Program-made: the position numbers and the translations under genes | Part shown: positions 26,601 through 35,940 of the stretch, one piece after another | Layout: each line of letters begins with the position of its first letter | How positions within the stretch are numbered: position 1 is the stretch's first letter | NCBI RefSeq assembly: GCF_900104025.1 | Contig: NZ_FNIQ01000006.1 | Span: forward strand, 186,001 to 250,000 | Reading direction: 5' to 3' | Length of the DNA stretch: 64,000 bases | Origin: Geodermatophilus sp. DSM 45219 | GTDB taxonomy: Bacteria > Actinomycetota > Actinomycetes > Mycobacteriales > Geodermatophilaceae | The notes under the pieces: generated by a model | Databases searched by the model: none | Told to the model about the DNA's origin: nothing | Seen by the model: only the letters and a program-made list of their open reading frames with translations

Positions 26601-27623
26601 GTCGGAATGGGCGCTGCCATGGCGGCGAATCGCGAGCCGGCGCAGCCGCGCCGCGGAGAAGTGATCGCGGTAGCGCTCCTGGACGTGAACGGTGGCTGCA
26701 GGATCCAAGACGGCATCGCGGGCCTCGGCGACGGACCAGAAGAGCAGCCGGTAGACCGTGCGCAGCAGGCTCTGGTGCACGTCATCCAGTCGGATGGCGC
26801 CGGTGGCGAGGTCGTCGCGCAGCCGCGCGTTGTCAGGGTGTCGCAGGAATCCCGTGCCGAGCGTGTGCAGGGCTCGCTCCACGCCGTCGCGGAGTAGATT
26901 CAATGCACGTACGCCCTGGTTGACGGCCGTGGTGCGCCAGCGTTCGAGCCAGCAGTCGGCCGGGACGCCGTCGGTGGGGACCTCGACTCTGGACTGGTGG
27001 GCAAGTAGATAGAGGAGAGCGAACTCGGCGAACAGCTCCCCGTCGAACATCGCCTCAAGGTCGAACTCGACGTATGCCGGACCGGTCAAAGTGGTGGAGT
27101 CGCGCAGCAGCCGCACGACACGACCGTTCGACACGATCGCCCACAGGTAGACGTCGGTGCGGTTGAGCATCTCCTGCACCATCGCGTGCGGGGCTCGATG
27201 GGCGGCGCCGGGAACGCCGGCGGTGCGCTTGTCCAGCTCCACGCCCCAGCCCAGCAGATGAATCGGTGTGACGCCCCACAGGTGGCTGACCGGGTATTGC
27301 CGGTCGTTGACGGTCAGCCCGCCCGGCCCGGTCAGCGGCACCCGCCCGTAGCCCAGTTCACTAAGCAGCACCGTAAGCCAACGCTCGCGTGTCAGCCCGA
27401 CGGCTGGGTCGTTCTCGGGCAGACGCTGCAGATCGTCCCTAAACCGGCGGTAGACGCCCAGTAGGTGGGTCCACACCCGAGCCGCGGCCTCACGAGGGCT
27501 CTCCCCTGCGAGGTGGTAATGGCTGGTCTTGAGCCCGTCGAGACTGCCACTCAGTACGGCCGACATCACATCTGGCGGCAACAATCCACCGGCCACTCGG
27601 ACCGACGTCAAGGAACCGCTCAC
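23649..27623 (-). CDS. N6-adenine DNA methyltransferase (Eco57I/DrmMI/PglX-like), 1324 residues
   Basis: A long class I methyltransferase. Motif [19 protein letters not shown], lies near residue 496 and binds S-adenosylmethionine; the catalytic motif IV NPPWERV near 767 marks it as an adenine-N6 enzyme. The 480-residue N-terminal region and the 450-residue C-terminal region (probably target recognition, with many aromatic residues) match the build of DISARM class 1 and type IIG enzymes, but I see no PD-(D/E)xK nuclease motif. The GTG start overlaps the SNF2 stop by four bases. The 23.7-25.2 kb part is visibly less GC-rich than the rest of the window. Confidence 0.85.
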   Translation of the reverse strand: MSGSLTSVRVAGGLLPPDVMSAVLSGSLDGLKTSHYHLAGESPREAAARVWTHLLGVYRRFRDDLQRLPENDPAVGLTRERWLTVLLSELGYGRVPLTGPGGLTVNDRQYPVSHLWGVTPIHLLGWGVELDKRTAGVPGAAHRAPHAMVQEMLNRTDVYLWAIVSNGRVVRLLRDSTTLTGPAYVEFDLEAMFDGELFAEFALLYLLAHQSRVEVPTDGVPADCWLERWRTTAVNQGVRALNLLRDGVERALHTLGTGFLRHPDNARLRDDLATGAIRLDDVHQSLLRTVYRLLFWSVAEARDAVLDPAATVHVQERYRDHFSAARLRRLAIRRHGSAHSDLWDGAQLVLTALGRAEGEPRLGLPGLGGLFQESAADVLTGLRLGNQPLLSAIRSLSIVQPKGQPRRLIDFRHLGAEELGSIYESLLELVPRHDPTTHAYTVETLAGHDRKTTGSYYTPTELVELVLDTALDPVLDDAEKQPDPERALLAVTVCDPAIGSGHFMVAAARRIAQRLAVVRTGEIDPTPTDAQKAMHDVVARCIYGVDVNPMAANLAKVSLWLESMTPGKPLTFLDHHIKVGNALLGTTPALLHAGIPDSAYVALTGDDKKIAASWRKVNAAQRVGQGDLFNDHGIPVSNKAGLASLRQVAERSANAQTLADVVWAAQRYDAERATGAALRARRVADAWCAAFLGSKTAGDVAITHEVLEQLGTGSAPGSVIAAVDAVASRHRLFHWHLEFPDIFSVPDDGPANTATGWTGGFSAMLGNPPWERVKLQEQEFFAARDAAIAEATNATARKKAIAALEQEHPALFAEFKAAKRRSEAESYFLRSSKRFPLCGVGDVNTYSVFAEHFGTCLSPDGRSGVITPTGLATDATTAAFFSNALTASRLAAFYDFENEAKIFEGVHHAYRFAVTSLTGGEPAKSVNLAFYCRQVAEVHARRFTLAPDEILALNPNTGTLPVFRSRRDAEINLACYRIHPNLVVDSPARNPWRLTFGRMLHMADDSWMFHTFEELQSLGAEYDDWSWRLENQDYLPLYEAKMTSRFDHRYTTYEGATQAQLNQGALPRVSTYAHDDPSIEAQSRYWIQRSDFESFMRSKGWPHPWLLGWRDIARGVDERTFTPVLIPRAPASGLWFAIPADAWSATNLLAIWSSYVWDYLTRAKIAGTHVTIFLAKQLACPAPEVFEQPARWSTDELLGKWMRNRVVELTYTSFKMQQFAAEAVIPESAGPPFRWVDSRREQLQVEINAAVFHIYNLDRADTEHILDSFPVVRKYDERDHGEFRTKRLVLAAYDAMAEAVCTGVPFVSPLNPRPGHGPRHKEQV

Positions 27624-30490
27624 GCCGGAGCACCCCCGGACGGCAGAAGGACCTGAAGGCTCAAAACGTCGATCGGCCGCTGCGCCGTGACGGAGAGACC
27701 TCGCCGGGCCGCGCCGGCGCCGGCCCGGGCCCTGCGATGTGCCCCAAGCAGGCGGTCTGCGTGCTCGTCGGCGACGTTCTCTAGGTAGGGCATCAGCGCA
27801 GTCATTCCGTCCAAGACTCGTTGTGCGGCGAGACGAGCGGCGTCCGCCGGCAGGTTCGCGGTCGGGCTCGCTCCGAGCAGCGCTTCAGCGCGCTGATCGG
27901 GCAACCAGACGGCGCTCGTCGGGGCACCTTCGAATGCAAGGAGGCGCGCGTCCTCAGCAACGCGGGACTCCACGCCTTCGCTGGTGGGCAGCGTCAACTG
28001 GAAGCGAAATCGGACCAGGAGCAAGGTCGTACGAGTCTGCACGGCGTCCGTCCGCATCACGCCGGCGCGTCGCGCCGGACGCTCACGCTCGGGCACCGCG
28101 GCGTCCAGCGCAGTCTCCAGGACGTACCGCGCGATCGTCTGCACGGTCGGATCCGTGCGAGCGATGACCGCTTCCTCACGTCCAGCAGGGGGTTCACTAC
28201 GAAAGAGCAGTGGCTCGCGGAGACCGACGGGCAGGCTTTGCCATAGCCCGAGAGGGAGCGTCGATAAGACGGCGGTAAACCCGTCCTCGACGTTCGTAAC
28301 CGTGGATCCGAGGGCTCGAAGCGTCCGCTCCAGGAAGCGGCGCAGATCACCGTGGGTGCCCAGCGCTGCTCTGACCTCGTCGACCTCCGCGACGACGTCC
28401 TCGGGCTTGATCGCGTGCTGGGCGAACCGAGCCCGGGAGGTCTTCTCCTTTTCGGCGGCGGACTGCCATTCCTTCTCGAAAGCAGCGGTCCGCTCGTCCA
28501 GCTGCAGGTCAAGCGTCAGCTGCTGGGCGTCCCGCCCCCGCAGTAGCAGTCCTTCGGCGAGTGCGTCGATCAGCCCATCACCGTTGCCGGGCACCGGCAC
28601 GGCGACGCCGGTCGCCTTGGCGATGGCCCGGTGCTTACGGATCAACACGTCCAACACGATCCCGTCGATGCCGTTGTCCTCGCCGTACAGTGTCAGGGCG
28701 CGCACGACGTCCCGACGCTGGCCGAAGCGGTCGACGCGTCCCTCCCGCTGCTCGTGTCTGGTCGGATTCCAGGCCAGGTCGTAGTGCAAGACGGCAGAGA
28801 ACGCGTCCTGCAAGTTGACGCCTTCAGAGAGGCAGTCGGTGGCCACGAGGACGTGCTGTCCCTGCTTGTCGACCAGCTCCTGGACGCGATGCTCCCGCTC
28901 CGCCGGTGGCAGCTGCCCGGTGATGACGCCGACGTTGACCTCGCGCCCGCGCTTCCCTGATAGGGCGGCACCCAGGTACTTGCCGACATAGTCGGCGGTG
29001 TCGATGAAGCGGCAGAAGACGATAGGCGCGTACCCGTCTGCCAGGAGCTTCTTCACCTGAGCAATCAGAAGAGCGAGCTTGCGGTCCATGGCCGGCCCGT
29101 CGAGCTCAGCCGCTCGGCGAGCGAAAGCCTGAAGACGGCGGCGCCCGGCCGAGTCGCTGCCGTTAACCGGCGCTTCGTCGTCCTCGACGAGGGCACCCGG
29201 CGTGATATCGAGCCCCTCGAGCATCTCTTCGTCCGCGCTGTCGAGCACGCCTGCGCGTCCGAGGAAGTCAACCTCAGTCACGGTTGGGACGTCGGCGTTG
29301 GCAGCCCGGGTGCGCAACGTGGCGGCCGCGGCGCTCGGGCTGGATGCGAGCGCGCGCAGCAGAGCGAGGGCAGACCACCAGCGGACTCGACCACGAACTC
29401 CGTTCGCGCCTTCCCGAACCTGCTCACGGGCGTACGCCAGTACGTCCTCGAACAGATCCCGGTACTGCGGGCTGAGCGTGTACGGCTCGTCCCTGGTCTG
29501 CCGGTCGCTCGGGAAAGGGGTGTCCTCGTCGAGGTAGTGCCGGATGTCGGCGCGACGGCGCTGAACGAAGTGCCGGGCGAGCAGCGAACGGCCGGCTAGA
29601 GTCGTGAGGTCCGCGGTGGCGAGGGCCGGATTGCAGAGCGCGATCAAGTTCGTGAAGGCGGTCTCGTCACCTGAGTGCGGAGTCGCCGTCGTCAGGATCA
29701 GATGCCTGGTCTCGTCGGCCGCCAACGACTGAAGCAGCTCGTAGCGCTGGTGGCGGGCCCGCTGCCCGGCGCCGCCACTGGCCACTGAGTTGTGCGCTTC
29801 GTCGACGATGACGAGTTCCGGACACCGCAGGACGAACTCGTGCCGCCGGCGGTCGCTCTTGATGAAATCGCTGGACACGATGACGAATGGGTGCCGATCG
29901 AACAACGACTCGTTCAGCATGAGTCCGCGCTCGAGGCTCTTCACGCTGCTCGTCAGGACCAGCGCAGCGTCGATGCCGAACTTCTCGCGGAGCTCGCGCT
30001 GCCACTGTTCGGCAAGTGCGGGGGAGCAGAGCACGGCCAGTCGCTTAACGGTGCCCTGAGCCAGGAGCTCGGCGGCGATCATGCCCGCTTCGATGGTCTT
30101 ACCGATGCCGACGTCATCGGCGATGAGCAGGCGCACGATGTCCTGGCGCAGCGCGAGCAGCAACGGGACGTACTGGTAGTTGCGCGGGCTGACGCTCAGG
30201 CCCGCCAGAGACCGGAATGGGCCAGCTGAGGCCTGGAAGCCGACGCGCAATGCGGTGCGGAGCAGCTCCGTCGACGCCGCATCCCCGAGGTCGTCCGGCG
30301 TCGGGGTGGGGAAGGTGGCCGGCTCAACGCCCTCATCCGGGAACACCCCCACGACGTCGTCCTGACTGCCGCCGAGGGGCTGCAGCAGCAGGAAGTCCGG
30401 AGCGGTGCCAGGGAGAACCACCCACTCACGGCCGCGCGCTCGAACCAGACTGCCGACGGCAAAGTCGGTGGGGGCTGAGCTGAGGGTCAA
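27620..30490 (-). CDS. RapA/SNF2-type SF2 ATPase (DrmD-like)
   Basis: 956 residues from a TTG at 30490. It opens with a small SH3-like segment (FAVGSLVRARGREWVVLPG), followed by the helicase core: Walker A IADDVGIGKTIEAGMIA near 124-140, LVIVDEAHNS, ILTTATPHSG, and lobe 2 with IVFCRFIDTADYVGKYL, HVLVATDCLSEGVNLQDAFS and REGRVDRFGQRRDVV. This is the Snf2/RapA group used in DISARM (DrmD) and related systems. The TTG was preferred over ATG 30520 because GGAAGGA lies seven bases before it, and it repeats the operon's 4-base overlap. The C-terminal 300 residues are helical and unassigned. Confidence 0.87.
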   Translation of the reverse strand: MTLSSAPTDFAVGSLVRARGREWVVLPGTAPDFLLLQPLGGSQDDVVGVFPDEGVEPATFPTPTPDDLGDAASTELLRTALRVGFQASAGPFRSLAGLSVSPRNYQYVPLLLALRQDIVRLLIADDVGIGKTIEAGMIAAELLAQGTVKRLAVLCSPALAEQWQRELREKFGIDAALVLTSSVKSLERGLMLNESLFDRHPFVIVSSDFIKSDRRRHEFVLRCPELVIVDEAHNSVASGGAGQRARHQRYELLQSLAADETRHLILTTATPHSGDETAFTNLIALCNPALATADLTTLAGRSLLARHFVQRRRADIRHYLDEDTPFPSDRQTRDEPYTLSPQYRDLFEDVLAYAREQVREGANGVRGRVRWWSALALLRALASSPSAAAATLRTRAANADVPTVTEVDFLGRAGVLDSADEEMLEGLDITPGALVEDDEAPVNGSDSAGRRRLQAFARRAAELDGPAMDRKLALLIAQVKKLLADGYAPIVFCRFIDTADYVGKYLGAALSGKRGREVNVGVITGQLPPAEREHRVQELVDKQGQHVLVATDCLSEGVNLQDAFSAVLHYDLAWNPTRHEQREGRVDRFGQRRDVVRALTLYGEDNGIDGIVLDVLIRKHRAIAKATGVAVPVPGNGDGLIDALAEGLLLRGRDAQQLTLDLQLDERTAAFEKEWQSAAEKEKTSRARFAQHAIKPEDVVAEVDEVRAALGTHGDLRRFLERTLRALGSTVTNVEDGFTAVLSTLPLGLWQSLPVGLREPLLFRSEPPAGREEAVIARTDPTVQTIARYVLETALDAAVPERERPARRAGVMRTDAVQTRTTLLLVRFRFQLTLPTSEGVESRVAEDARLLAFEGAPTSAVWLPDQRAEALLGASPTANLPADAARLAAQRVLDGMTALMPYLENVADEHADRLLGAHRRARAGAGAARRGLSVTAQRPIDVLSLQVLLPSGGAPA

Positions 30491-33400
30491 CGTACAGTCC
30501 TTCCAGGGCTGAAGACCCATGTGTGCTTGTCGGTGATGCCGGCCCAGTCGCCGTCGTGGTGAACCCGCACGACGGTCCAGCCGAGATTCTCGAGCCGTTC
30601 AGCCGCTTGGTCGTCGCGCTGCTGCTGATGGCTTACATCGTGCTGCGGGCCATCGACGAAGACGGCCACCGACATGCCGTTCACGTTGTACACGAAGTCG
30701 GGACGGGCCTTTGCCTCGCTGACGGTGCACTGGGCGTCGTCCGGAAGCCGGTATCCGTGCTCCTGCAGCCAGTAGACGAACCGCCGCTCGAGCCCAGAGT
30801 CGGAGAGCTTCTTGAGCCATTCCTGTTGGCCGCTGCGGTCGCGCTCACCTGCTCCGCCCGCCACCTCGGCTCGCACCAACTCCTGGAGTAGCGGGACGAC
30901 GGCATGCCGGTCGATCGCGCTGTGGTCGTGCTGGTTGCTGTAGGAGAGCAGACAGTCGTAGCAGCCCTTCTCGCACCGCTCGCGCGCTCCGGGGGCCTGT
31001 CCGAGGTCCTCGCCGGTGTCCGCGTCGTAGTGGATGAGCTCGAGCGCTTTGCGCGCGACCTCCGCCAGCTTGTGCGGCTCTTCCAGGAGCCGGCTGAGTA
31101 CGCCGGCGCCGCCCTCGGCCGACTCGTTCAGCAGCATGCGACCGCGATGGTCGGGATCGGGTAGTTCCTTGCTCTCGAGCTCGGAGTCCTCCAGCTGGAA
31201 GGTGGCTTCCGCCGCCCGCTCGAGAGCCGCACGCAATGTCATGGTGACGGTGTCGCTCGCTGCCTCGGTCAGGCGCAGGACAAGGAGGTTCCGGCGGTCC
31301 TCGACATAGGGCGTGACCTTGTCCTTGACGGCGACGTCCTCGGCGGCGTCCAGGCTGTCGGCGTCGACCGTGTTGTCGGCGGCCTTCTTGTCAGAGAGCC
31401 ACCGTCCTTCGCGCCGGTCCAACCAGAATCCACGGTCAGCCGGATGCCTGCGGCGGCGACGGCCGACGTTGGTGATGCGCATGACCGCGGCGTCCGCGTA
31501 CACGAGCTCCAGAACGGGGCTGCCGTCGACAACAGCCTCGGCCTTGGCGAAGCCGGGCCGCCCTCCCCGGTCGGGGAAGCGGAAAGAGACCTCCAGCTCG
31601 AACCCTGACTTCCGGCGCTCCTCCTCGTCGCTGCTGATCCGCTCGCGCCGACGGGTGAAGACGGTCTGCAGTCGCAGCAGCCCGTACTGGTTGGCGCCCA
31701 ACTGCGCCTGACAGAGCTCACAGGTGTCAGTGCCGACGACGACGCCGTGGTGGTAGCCACAGCTCTCGCAACGCTTCGCTGTCTCGGTGATCGGTCCCGA
31801 GCCGGTCGAATCGTCCGGGTTGCGCGGAAGCTGGATGCGCGTGACCTCGTACCGCGCACCCTCGTGGTAGATCAGCGAGCCCGGGCCGAATTCGCTGATC
31901 GCCACGAAGCGGGGGCGCTGCAGGTAGTCGCCGTCGGCCTTGCCTCCGCGCCGGTTGGGGATGTACGCGGCCAGCGGCAGGCGGGGGAACGAGTATCCAG
32001 GCAAGAAGCCTTCGCTCGCCAGGTAGCGATACGAGTAGAAGTCGGTCGCGCCGAACTCTCGGTCCTCGTTGCGCAGCAGGATCAGCTGATTGCGTGCATC
32101 GGAGCGCCGTCGGTCCGCTTGCTGACGGTCACGCCTGCTTGAGCTGGTGTTGATTGCAAGCTTGTGCTGCTCGTCGTACTCGGTCCGAGCGGCCTGAAAG
32201 AGCTGCCGCCAGCGCTCGAAGGACTCGTCCAGCCGCCGGGCGGCGTGCTTGACCTGGTCGTGTACCCAGGTGTCGCTCCACCACGTCGGCTCCTCGCCGC
32301 TTGCGCGCCAGGTCCTGCGGAGATCGGCAAGCACCCGCGCGGCGGTCGCTTGTGCCCGGCTGTTGGCTTGCGGGTCGGTCAGTGCCTGCCACACGTCGGG
32401 GAATAGGCGGAGGGTCGGGTTGTCGCCGTCCGCCTCCAACAGGTCGGTGATCGAGGACTTCATCGACTGGTCGGTCTCGGCCAGCCACATGGCGTGCACG
32501 TGTGACCGGATCAGGTCCTCGTTCGTCAGGTCGAGGCGAGGAGCGACGACCGACCCCGCCACCATCTCCCGTGACCGGCGGAACCAATAGTTGTCGTGGG
32601 CGTTGCCGGCCGAGCAGTACGTGAGTACAAGGGCAGGCTGGCCACTTCGACCGGCGCGGCCGGACCGCTGTGCATAGTTGGCGGGAGTCGGCGGCACATT
32701 GCGCAGCCCGACGGCATTCAGGCTTGAGATGTCGACGCCGAGCTCCATCGTGGGGGAGCAGTACAGCAACGGAAGGTCGCCCTTGCGGAAAGCATCCTCA
32801 CGCTCAATGCGCAACTGCTGCGGCACCTGGGCGGTGTGCTCGCGGGCGCGCAGACCGGCGAAACCGGCCGCCAGGTCGCGGTAAAGGTCGCGGAAGAACG
32901 GGTTCACACGCGCTGTGGCTTCGCCCTGGAAGGCGCGGCGGAGGGGGTCCGGCGCGCCGGTCTCGCCGTCCCCGGCAATCCAGCGGATGGCGGCTGCGCG
33001 CAGGCGGTAGATCGGTCCGTCGGGGCTGTCTGCTCGGGCGAGAAGGCCGGCATCAGTCAGGACTCGGAACAAGTCCTCGATGACCTGGCTTGTGTCGGCC
33101 GTCTTGAGCTTGCCCGGCAGGCCAGCGGCGTCCGTCTTGAGATACCGGCCGAAGGCGCCGCGGCCGGTCATTGCTAGGGCCCCTCGGGGACCGCCGGACC
33201 GGGACGGGCGAGGGAACGCGAATCCGACGTCGACCAGCCGCTCGTCCTCGGACATCGCCCAAGGATCGATGAGTTGTTGACGCGATTGCGCACGGAGGCG
33301 TTCGAAGCCTTCTTCGGTCAGGCAGTCGACGTCGATCGCGCGGACGCGGCGGAGCTCGTCGAGCAGGATGCGGCTCAACTCTTCGCGCCGTGCGGGCGAG

Positions 33401-35709
33401 ATCTGGTCGAGGAGGTAGGTCCCCGCCCACGAGTCCTCGTCGGCAGCGATCTCAGCGAGGTCGCGGTAGCCGACCTTGAGAAGTCCGGTCTGCTCGAGGT
33501 TCGGCATGGTGACGCGCCAGCCTCGCTGCAGGTCGACGTACAGCTCGTATTCGACGACCGCTCGCAGCGCCCGCGCAGCGTCGGCCCTGGCGCCGAACTT
33601 CGCGTTCGGGTTGGCCGAGAAGTCCGCCGGCTGCAGATTAAGTGCGTCGACCACCGCGCCAGCGATGCTCTCATGGGTCAGTCCGTCGCTGCCGGCCTTC
33701 TCCAGTGCGGCATACAGGCCTGCACGTAGTTGGCTCACCTGTATGAAGTCGTTGAAGTGACCGGCCTGGAGGCTGGCGTCCTGACGGTTGTCGACGAAGG
33801 TGAGGAGCTTTCGGGCCTCGAGGTCCAGGTCAGCCTCCGGGATCGCGCGGAGATGACGAACGATCGAGGCGCTCAGCAGCGTCATGGCGCTCGAGCGGCC
33901 CTCGGAGTCGAGCGTTGCGAGCTTGCCGAAATCTTGGCCGCGAACCTGCTCGTAGGAGACGCCACAACGCATACAGAAGGCGAAGGGCGTCGACATGAAC
34001 CATGCGGTCAGTCCGCTGCCGGCGTCGTCGAGCGTTCCGTCGGGGAGGACACGGACCTCGTCCGGCAGGTACTTCTTCTTGCTGTCGAGCATCTCGACCT
34101 GGTCCGTGTCCGGATCGGTGACCAGCCAGGAGTCCGGCAGACGGCCGCTGGCAACCGGGTCATGAGGCCAGGGCAGGTCGGACGAGATGTAGAGGTATCC
34201 GGTGATGCTGTCGCCACCGCTGGCATCGGCATCGCGTCGTGAGACGAAGGCGGTCTTCTGCCCGCGGCCCGCCTTGGCGACGACCAGATACTCCTGGCCG
34301 CACTCGCGACAGAAACCTAGAGGGAGCAGTGCCTTGTCTGGCTGGTGCGGGACGGTGACCTGGTAGAAGCCGGTGATGTGCCGAGTGTCTTCCGGCTCGA
34401 TGGAGACGTAGACCGTGTCGCCTTTGGACAAGAACTGGTGAAGGCGGAAGGCAAACACTGGCCGGTCGATGCCCGGCTGACGGACGCGGGAACCTTCCTC
34501 CAGAACGCGGCGCAGCGCTGTCCGGCAGTCGTCCGCGGACTTGCCGGTCATTCCGGCCAGCCGCTCGGAGGCCTCGGGGAGAGTCGTTGGGGCGCGGCGG
34601 ATCAAGCGATGGGTCTCGGGCTCGAAATCGAGCCCGAATGTGGTCTCGATCCAGACGGCAAGCGGATCGGCCACAAACTCGGAATGTGGCCTGGTCCTCG
34701 TCGTGCCGAGTGCCTCACCGACCGACGCGCGGAGTTGATCGGCCGACGGTGTGTTGTCGCGTGTTGCGCGCGTCAGCGTCTCGCCGATCACACGCTCAGG
34801 AGTGACCTCTGAGCCGAAGAGGCGCGTGGCGACATCGGCAACCACGGCATTGCGTTCCGCGGTTGTGCCTGCGCTGGCCATCGTCGCGCTCGTGCCGACG
34901 ATCTGCAGATCGTCGCTGGCGCATTGATCTCGCAGACGACGGATCAGCATCGCCACGTCGGCGCCTTGGCGACCGCGATAGGTATGCAGCTCGTCGAGAG
35001 CGAGGAAACGGAGGCCCTGCGCGGCGCGGACCAGATGCTTGCGCTCGTCTGGTCTGGTCAGGACCAGTTCCAGCATTACGTAATTTGTCAGCAGGATGTC
35101 CGGCGGTTCCGCCAGGATCCGCTTCCGCTCGTCCGGACTCTCCTGCCCGGTGTAGCGAGCGAAAGTGACCGGCTCGCCGCCGTCCGAATAGCCGAACTTG
35201 AGAAACTTCTCAAGCTCACCGACCTGAGAGTTGGCGAGAGCGTTCATCGGATAGACGACGATCGCCTTGACGCCGGGTTGTCGCTGCCCGCCGTTGGCCT
35301 GCCGTCCCCGGAGCACTGCGTCGACGATAGGAACGATGTAGGCAAGCGACTTGCCGGACCCCGTTCCTGTGGTCAGGACGTAGCTCTTCCCGGACCGGGC
35401 AACTTCTACGGCCTCTCGCTGGTGCTGGTGCAGCACGATCGGGTCACGTCCGGCGTCATTCATGTCCGCTTTGCGGCGGAAGATGCGCTCGCACTCCTCA
35501 TGGAGGAGGCCTTGGGACACGAGATCCGGGATCGACCCACCCGACTGGAAGGATGGGTTGAGGCTCAGCCAGGGGTCGGGCCACTGAACACCGTCGGCGA
35601 ACTGCTGCTCGACGAAGTCGCTGATCCGCTCATCGCGGACCCGTACGAAGCCACCGGTGAACGCCCGGTAGTCGGCGATGACCTGCTCGTGGATCTTGAA
35701 TATGTCCAA
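30487..35709 (-). CDS. Giant DEAD/DEAH helicase with DUF1998/MZB zinc region and C-terminal Vsr/DUF559-like nuclease
   Basis: 1740 residues, first gene of the operon, TTG start. The SF2 core has Walker A TTGTGSGKSLAYIVP (114-127), FLALDELHTYRGRQG (about 236-250), VGTSATMAS and the lobe 2 motifs MELGVDISSLNAVGLRNVPP and YAQRSGRAGRSGQPALVLTY. The DUF1998/MZB region follows, with CEKGCYDCLLSYSNQHDH near 1580 as metal-binding cysteines. The last 110 residues read LERRFVYWLQEHGYRLP, ARPDFVYNVNGMSVAVFVDG and PQHD...LGWTVVRVHHDGDW, a Vsr/DUF559-type nuclease. DruE (Druantia) and DrmA/DrmB (DISARM) have related parts; the fused nuclease is less usual. Confidence 0.85.
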   Translation of the reverse strand: MDIFKIHEQVIADYRAFTGGFVRVRDERISDFVEQQFADGVQWPDPWLSLNPSFQSGGSIPDLVSQGLLHEECERIFRRKADMNDAGRDPIVLHQHQREAVEVARSGKSYVLTTGTGSGKSLAYIVPIVDAVLRGRQANGGQRQPGVKAIVVYPMNALANSQVGELEKFLKFGYSDGGEPVTFARYTGQESPDERKRILAEPPDILLTNYVMLELVLTRPDERKHLVRAAQGLRFLALDELHTYRGRQGADVAMLIRRLRDQCASDDLQIVGTSATMASAGTTAERNAVVADVATRLFGSEVTPERVIGETLTRATRDNTPSADQLRASVGEALGTTRTRPHSEFVADPLAVWIETTFGLDFEPETHRLIRRAPTTLPEASERLAGMTGKSADDCRTALRRVLEEGSRVRQPGIDRPVFAFRLHQFLSKGDTVYVSIEPEDTRHITGFYQVTVPHQPDKALLPLGFCRECGQEYLVVAKAGRGQKTAFVSRRDADASGGDSITGYLYISSDLPWPHDPVASGRLPDSWLVTDPDTDQVEMLDSKKKYLPDEVRVLPDGTLDDAGSGLTAWFMSTPFAFCMRCGVSYEQVRGQDFGKLATLDSEGRSSAMTLLSASIVRHLRAIPEADLDLEARKLLTFVDNRQDASLQAGHFNDFIQVSQLRAGLYAALEKAGSDGLTHESIAGAVVDALNLQPADFSANPNAKFGARADAARALRAVVEYELYVDLQRGWRVTMPNLEQTGLLKVGYRDLAEIAADEDSWAGTYLLDQISPARREELSRILLDELRRVRAIDVDCLTEEGFERLRAQSRQQLIDPWAMSEDERLVDVGFAFPRPSRSGGPRGALAMTGRGAFGRYLKTDAAGLPGKLKTADTSQVIEDLFRVLTDAGLLARADSPDGPIYRLRAAAIRWIAGDGETGAPDPLRRAFQGEATARVNPFFRDLYRDLAAGFAGLRAREHTAQVPQQLRIEREDAFRKGDLPLLYCSPTMELGVDISSLNAVGLRNVPPTPANYAQRSGRAGRSGQPALVLTYCSAGNAHDNYWFRRSREMVAGSVVAPRLDLTNEDLIRSHVHAMWLAETDQSMKSSITDLLEADGDNPTLRLFPDVWQALTDPQANSRAQATAARVLADLRRTWRASGEEPTWWSDTWVHDQVKHAARRLDESFERWRQLFQAARTEYDEQHKLAINTSSSRRDRQQADRRRSDARNQLILLRNEDREFGATDFYSYRYLASEGFLPGYSFPRLPLAAYIPNRRGGKADGDYLQRPRFVAISEFGPGSLIYHEGARYEVTRIQLPRNPDDSTGSGPITETAKRCESCGYHHGVVVGTDTCELCQAQLGANQYGLLRLQTVFTRRRERISSDEEERRKSGFELEVSFRFPDRGGRPGFAKAEAVVDGSPVLELVYADAAVMRITNVGRRRRRHPADRGFWLDRREGRWLSDKKAADNTVDADSLDAAEDVAVKDKVTPYVEDRRNLLVLRLTEAASDTVTMTLRAALERAAEATFQLEDSELESKELPDPDHRGRMLLNESAEGGAGVLSRLLEEPHKLAEVARKALELIHYDADTGEDLGQAPGARERCEKGCYDCLLSYSNQHDHSAIDRHAVVPLLQELVRAEVAGGAGERDRSGQQEWLKKLSDSGLERRFVYWLQEHGYRLPDDAQCTVSEAKARPDFVYNVNGMSVAVFVDGPQHDVSHQQQRDDQAAERLENLGWTVVRVHHDGDWAGITDKHTWVFSPGRTVR

Positions 35710-35940
35710 ATCAACCCGTCCCCGTTTCGGTTTCGAGCAGTACCTTAGAGTCTCGACAAGATCACTGGGAGCAACCTGACGTGCGGGAGGGGCGCTGTGT
35801 CGAGTGGGCTCGCTGCGAAGAGTCCATCGCAGCTAACGCCTGCCGGTCGAGCGGTCGCAGGCGAGTGAGGCCCTGCAGTTCAGTTGGAGCCAGACCTCTG
35901 GCCGGACGGTGTCCGGGGCGGGCGGACACGGGTCCCGTAG

